64,000 nt of DNA from Janthinobacterium lividum (GTDB lineage: Bacteria > Pseudomonadota > Gammaproteobacteria > Burkholderiales > Burkholderiaceae_D), in contig NZ_CP075583.1 of the NCBI RefSeq assembly GCF_023509035.1, positions 4,898,001 through 4,962,000 on the forward strand. The letters run 5' to 3'. The notes beneath the pieces are model-generated. The model did no database searches. It worked only from the letters and a program-made list of their open reading frames with translations, and was not told where the DNA came from. Of the stretch, positions 60,895 through 64,000 are shown piece by piece (the first letter of the stretch is position 1; each line of letters begins with the position of its first letter). The translations under genes and the position numbers were made by a program.

Positions 60895-61695
60895 CTATCG
60901 GTAGGCGGGATTCCAGCGCAGGCAATGGCGTTCCAGGCGGCGCGAGAACAGATCGGCCAGCTTGCCCAGCAAGGCGTACAGCAAAATCCCCACCAGCACC
61001 ACGTCCGTTTGCAGGAATTCGCGGGCATTCATGGTCATGTAGCCGATGCCGGCCTGCGCCGAGATGGTTTCGGCGACGATCAGCAGCACCCACACGAGTC
61101 CCAGCGAAAAGCGCACGCCCACCAGAATCGAAGGCATGGCGGCAGGCAGGATCACGTCGCGGTACAGGGGCCAGCCGGACAAGCCATAGCTTTTCGCCAT
61201 TTCGATCAAGCCCTGGTCGGCCGAGCGGATGCCGTGGAAGGTATTCAGGTAGACGGGAAAGAACACGCCGACGGCCAGCAAAAACAGCTTGGCCGTCTCG
61301 TCGATGCCAAACCACAGGATCACCAGCGGGATCAAGGCCAGCGCGGGGATGTTGCGCACCATTTGCAGGGTGGTGTCGAGCAGGGTTTCCGCATGGCGGA
61401 AGCTGCCCGTCAATAAGCCCAGCAGCAAGCCCAGTCCCGCGCCGATGACGAAACCGACCGTCGCGCGCCACAAGCTCGTTTTCAGGTGCAGCCACAGTTC
61501 GCCCGATGCGGCCAGGTGCCAAAAGGCTTTCGCCACAGCCCACGGTTCGGGCAGGATGCGGCTCGACAGCCAGCCCCACTGCGCCGCCAGTTGCCAGGCC
61601 AGCAACAGCGCCACGGGCAGGGCCCACGGCGCCAGCGCATGACGCCAGAGCGTACCGGGCGGACGCTTGGTGGTGAAAGTGGGGCCGGCGCCCAT
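60895..61695 (-). CDS. ssuC: Aliphatic sulfonate ABC importer permease
   Basis: 266 residues with about six membrane segments. SsuC features: [67 protein letters not shown], and [62 protein letters not shown] (the EAA loop). The stop is adjacent to the ssuB region (23 bases to its likely ATG), and ssuD ends one base upstream of this gene. Part of the ssu operon used to take up alkanesulfonates when sulfate is scarce. Confidence 0.93.
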   Translation of the reverse strand: MGAGPTFTTKRPPGTLWRHALAPWALPVALLLAWQLAAQWGWLSSRILPEPWAVAKAFWHLAASGELWLHLKTSLWRATVGFVIGAGLGLLLGLLTGSFRHAETLLDTTLQMVRNIPALALIPLVILWFGIDETAKLFLLAVGVFFPVYLNTFHGIRSADQGLIEMAKSYGLSGWPLYRDVILPAAMPSILVGVRFSLGLVWVLLIVAETISAQAGIGYMTMNAREFLQTDVVLVGILLYALLGKLADLFSRRLERHCLRWNPAYR

Positions 61696-61696
61696 C

Positions 61697-62857
61697 TCAG
61701 GCCGCCTTTTTCTGCGGCGCGGCCGGCACGATGTTGCTGGCCATGACTTCGCCGAAGGGTCCCGTCAGTGACTGCTCACCCACGGCCTTGCCCTTGCCCA
61801 GCAGCGGGAACACCAGTTCGGCAAAGCGGTACGACTCTTCCAGGTGCGGATAGCCGGAGAAAATGAAGGTGTCGATGCCCAGGTCCGCGTATTCCTGCAT
61901 GCGCGCCACCACCGTCGGGCCGTCGCCCACGAGGGCCGTGCCCGCGCCGCCGCGCACCAGGCCCACGCCGGCCCACAGATTCGGCGACACTTCGAGCTTG
62001 TCGCGCCGCCCGCCGTGCAGGGCCGCCATGCGCTGCTGGCCCACGGAATCCATCTTGCCGAAGGCCGCCTGCGCCTTGGCGATAATGTCGTCGTCCAGGT
62101 GGCTGATCAGTTCATCGGCCGCGCGCCAAGCCGCCTCGTTCGTTTCGCGCACGATCACGTGCAGGCGGATGCCGAAGCGCACCGTGCGGCCACGCTTGGC
62201 GGCGCGCGCGCGGATATCGGCGATCTTTTCCGCCACGGCGGCGGGTGGTTCGCCCCACGTCAGGTAGACGTCCATCTGCTCGGCAGCCAGTTCATGCGCG
62301 GGCTCCGACGAGCCACCGAAATACAGCGGCGGATATGGTTTCTGCACGGGCGGATACAGGGTTTTCGCACCCTTCACCTGGATATGCTTGCCCTCGAAAT
62401 CATAGCCGGCCGCGCCGCCCTCGCCCGCCAGCGTGGCGCGCCACACCTTGATGAATTCATCGGAGATTTCATAGCGCTTGGCGTGGTCGGCAAAAAGGCC
62501 GTCCGCTTCCAGCTCGCCCTGGTCGCCGCCCGTGACAACATTGATCAGCAGGCGCCCGTTCGACAGGCGGTCGAACGTGGACGCCATGCGCACGGCCAGG
62601 CCGGGCGTGGACAGGCCGGGCCGCACGGCCACTAAAAATTTGAGTTTTTGCGTCACGCTGATCAGCGACGAGGCCACCACCCACGCGTCTTCGCAGGAGC
62701 GGCCCGTGGGCAGCAGCACGCCGTCGTAGCCGAGCGTGTCGGCGGCCACGGCCACCTGGCGCAAATAATCGGCATCGACGGGGCGCGCGCCCTGCGAGGT
62801 GCCCAGGTAGCGGCTGTCGCCGTGGGTAGGGATGAACCAGAAGACATTCAATGACAT
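61697..62857 (-). CDS. ssuD: FMNH2-dependent alkanesulfonate monooxygenase
   Basis: 386 residues of the luciferase-like TIM-barrel family. It begins [36 protein letters not shown], then [82 protein letters not shown], matching SsuD closely (Cys in RSCED, Arg and His near the sulfonate site). It cleaves C1-and-longer alkanesulfonates to aldehyde and sulfite, using FMNH2 supplied by a reductase. Its last codon is one base from the ssuC start. Confidence 0.95.
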   Translation of the reverse strand: MSLNVFWFIPTHGDSRYLGTSQGARPVDADYLRQVAVAADTLGYDGVLLPTGRSCEDAWVVASSLISVTQKLKFLVAVRPGLSTPGLAVRMASTFDRLSNGRLLINVVTGGDQGELEADGLFADHAKRYEISDEFIKVWRATLAGEGGAAGYDFEGKHIQVKGAKTLYPPVQKPYPPLYFGGSSEPAHELAAEQMDVYLTWGEPPAAVAEKIADIRARAAKRGRTVRFGIRLHVIVRETNEAAWRAADELISHLDDDIIAKAQAAFGKMDSVGQQRMAALHGGRRDKLEVSPNLWAGVGLVRGGAGTALVGDGPTVVARMQEYADLGIDTFIFSGYPHLEESYRFAELVFPLLGKGKAVGEQSLTGPFGEVMASNIVPAAPQKKAA

Positions 62858-62901
62858 GGTGCGCTTTCCTTTGCTTGTTTCTTAGTTTTTTCTTTGTTTG
62901 T

Positions 62902-63906
62902 TTATTTTGTGCTGGTGGCCAGCTGGCGCGCCGGCAGCAGCGCATCCTTAACGATGATCGGTTTCGGAATCAGCTTCAGGCTGGAAAAGGCGTCCGCCAC
63001 CCTTTGCTGCGAAGCGATGACGTCAACCGACACGGGTTTGACGCCATACGCATAGCGCGAGGCGGCCAGCGCCACGACCTCCTTACTCAAGCCCGTCTGT
63101 GCCGACAAAATCGTCGCCACTTCCTCCGGGTTGTTGCGGCCCCAGTCATCGACCTTGGCCACTTCGTCGAGCACGATGCGCAGGATTTCGGGATTTTTTT
63201 CCGCATACGTGCGCGAGGCCAGGTAAAACTGGTAGTTCGCCACCAGGCCCTTGCCATCGGCCAGCACGCGGGCGCCCAGCTGCTTTTCGGCGGCCGCCAG
63301 GAACGGATCCCAGATGGCCCAGGCATCCACGCTGCCCCGCTCGAAGGCGGCGCGCGCATCGGCCGGCGGCAGGAACACGGGCTGGATATCGGCGTACGCG
63401 ACACCGGCCTTTTCCAGCGCCTTCAATAACAGGTAATGCACGTTCGAGCCCTTGTTCAGGGCGACCTTCTTGCCCTTCAAGTCGGCCAAGGTGCGCAAGC
63501 CGGAACCCTTGGGCACGACGATGGCTTCGCTGGCCGGCGACGCCGGCTCATTGCCGACATACACCAGGTTGGCGCCGGCCGCCTGGGCAAAAATAGGCGG
63601 CGCCTCGCCCACCGTGCCGAAATCGATACTGCCCACGTTCAGGCCTTCGAGCAGCACGGGGCCGGCCGGGAACTCCGTCCATTTCACGCCCACGCCCTGC
63701 TCGGCCAGGCGTTTTTCCAGCGTGCCGCGCCCTTTGAGCAGGGTCAAGGTGCCGTATTTCTGGTAGCCGATACGCAGCTGTACCTCTCCCTTGGCCTGCG
63801 CCTGCGCCACGGCCGGCATGCCGGCCGCCATCACGCCGGCGGCAGCGGCAAACAGCAAGCCCAAAGTGGTACGGCGCGAGAGTCGTTGTGCGTGGCGGTG
63901 TGTCAT
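62902..63906 (-). CDS. ssuA: Aliphatic sulfonate-binding protein
   Basis: 334 residues, with a twin-arginine-like signal (LSRRTTLGLLFAAAAGVMAAGMPAVAQAQ). SsuA-type sequence: LRIGYQKYGTLTLLKGRGTLEKRL, VGSIDFGTVGEAPPIFAQAAGANLVYVG, KVALNKGSNVHYLLLKALEKAG, AWAIWDPFLAAAEKQLGARVLADGKGLVANYQFYLASRTYAEKNPEIL. It captures sulfonates in the periplasm for SsuBC. It is separated from ssuD by 44 A/T-rich bases with AAAGGAAAG before the ssuD start. Confidence 0.95.
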   Translation of the reverse strand: MTHRHAQRLSRRTTLGLLFAAAAGVMAAGMPAVAQAQAKGEVQLRIGYQKYGTLTLLKGRGTLEKRLAEQGVGVKWTEFPAGPVLLEGLNVGSIDFGTVGEAPPIFAQAAGANLVYVGNEPASPASEAIVVPKGSGLRTLADLKGKKVALNKGSNVHYLLLKALEKAGVAYADIQPVFLPPADARAAFERGSVDAWAIWDPFLAAAEKQLGARVLADGKGLVANYQFYLASRTYAEKNPEILRIVLDEVAKVDDWGRNNPEEVATILSAQTGLSKEVVALAASRYAYGVKPVSVDVIASQQRVADAFSSLKLIPKPIIVKDALLPARQLATSTK

Positions 63907-63930
63907 GGCGGTTCCTTGGTCGGTGAATAA

Positions 63931-64000
63931 TCAGGCGGCTTGATAGTGCGGCGCGTACGGCTGGTCTTGCAGCGAACGCACGGGTACGGAGATATCGCTG
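63931..64000 (-). CDS. 3' end of another ssu-operon gene (5' end outside)
   Basis: The minus strand reads SDISVPVRSLQDQPYAPHYQAA and a TGA at 63931-63933, in the same orientation and 24 bases upstream of ssuA. It is the C terminus of the preceding gene, perhaps the FMN reductase ssuE or another sulfonate-related protein; 22 residues are not enough to identify it. Confidence 0.6.
   Translation of the reverse strand, partial: SDISVPVRSLQDQPYAPHYQAA

Noticed and set aside
1..64000. CRISPR array, prophage, insertion sequence, tRNA or rRNA genes
   Set aside because: No regularly spaced repeats, transposase, integrase, phage structural genes or RNA gene sequence was recognised anywhere.

Overview
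This is a GC-rich, gene-dense chromosomal segment from a betaproteobacterium. Gene content (Lys/Ala/Pro-rich histone-like protein, BenE, FdhF/YdeP with FdhD, OlsB, an ssu operon, many c-di-GMP proteins) and codon style suggest Burkholderiales, family Oxalobacteraceae, probably Janthinobacterium-like. This is inference from family resemblance; no database search was possible. I see no rRNA, tRNA, insertion sequence, prophage or CRISPR array. Nearly every base is in or near a gene, and only one gap exceeds 300 bases (20330-20637).

Layout. 1-10.9 kb: the 3' part of a large CHAT-protease gene; olsB (ornithine-lipid acyltransferase); an FdhF/YdeP molybdo-oxidoreductase with convergent fdhD; a histone H1-like protein; an exopolyphosphatase (Ppx/GppA); a ChaA-type Ca2+/H+ antiporter. 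11-21 kb: a small secreted protein, a GGDEF protein with a degenerate active site, a spermidine-synthase-like methyltransferase, a CHASE-PAS-GGDEF-EAL protein, a LysR regulator, a hemolysin III homologue, a NYN-domain RNase and an orphan flagellar-rod-like protein. 21-25 kb: a TetR regulator divergent from a TIM-barrel/epoxide-hydrolase/esterase operon. 24.7-27.4 kb: a TonB-dependent receptor and a small secreted molybdopterin-domain-like protein behind two ModE-type operators. 27.5-35.7 kb: IclR regulator, acyl-CoA dehydrogenase, acyl-CoA synthetase and a five-gene Liv-type ABC importer. 35.7-43 kb: housekeeping and stress genes (HDOD, DinB, VOC, oleate hydratase, signal peptidase, sirtuin, S-formylglutathione hydrolase, a hydrolase). 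43-47.4 kb: a Tat-exported molybdenum hydroxylase with its 2Fe-2S subunit and a three-haem cytochrome c. 47.5-54 kb: a CPA1 antiporter, a YfiR-YfiN-YfiB signalling operon, gluconokinase, DUF3144, a fatty-acid desaturase and a gamma-carbonic-anhydrase-like protein. 54-60 kb: CPBP protease, BenE, a MocR regulator, a hydrolase, a META lipoprotein and a HAD phosphatase. 60-64 kb: ssuB-C-D-A and the last codons of another gene.

Three themes link genes. (1) Molybdenum: several Mo enzymes, plus a TonB receptor whose predicted promoter is covered by a ModE-like palindrome, with a second ModE box just before its start codon. I predict a molybdenum-repressed outer-membrane uptake system for molybdate or a molybdenum chelate. 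(2) Phosphate: arrays of CTGTCAT-like heptamers repeated every 11 bp, which is Pho-box architecture, lie upstream of both olsB and ppx. (3) c-di-GMP: one bifunctional enzyme, one YfiRNB module, and one GGDEF protein that keeps the RxxD I-site but has GGAEF at the active site.

Nine genes are broken by single-base gains or losses, mostly in homopolymers (near 8039, 13515, 23941, 25609, 29026, 32111, 41735, 53296 and 60835). The proteins are otherwise intact, so sequencing or assembly indels are the likeliest cause. Those genes are given here as single CDS spans across the lesion.
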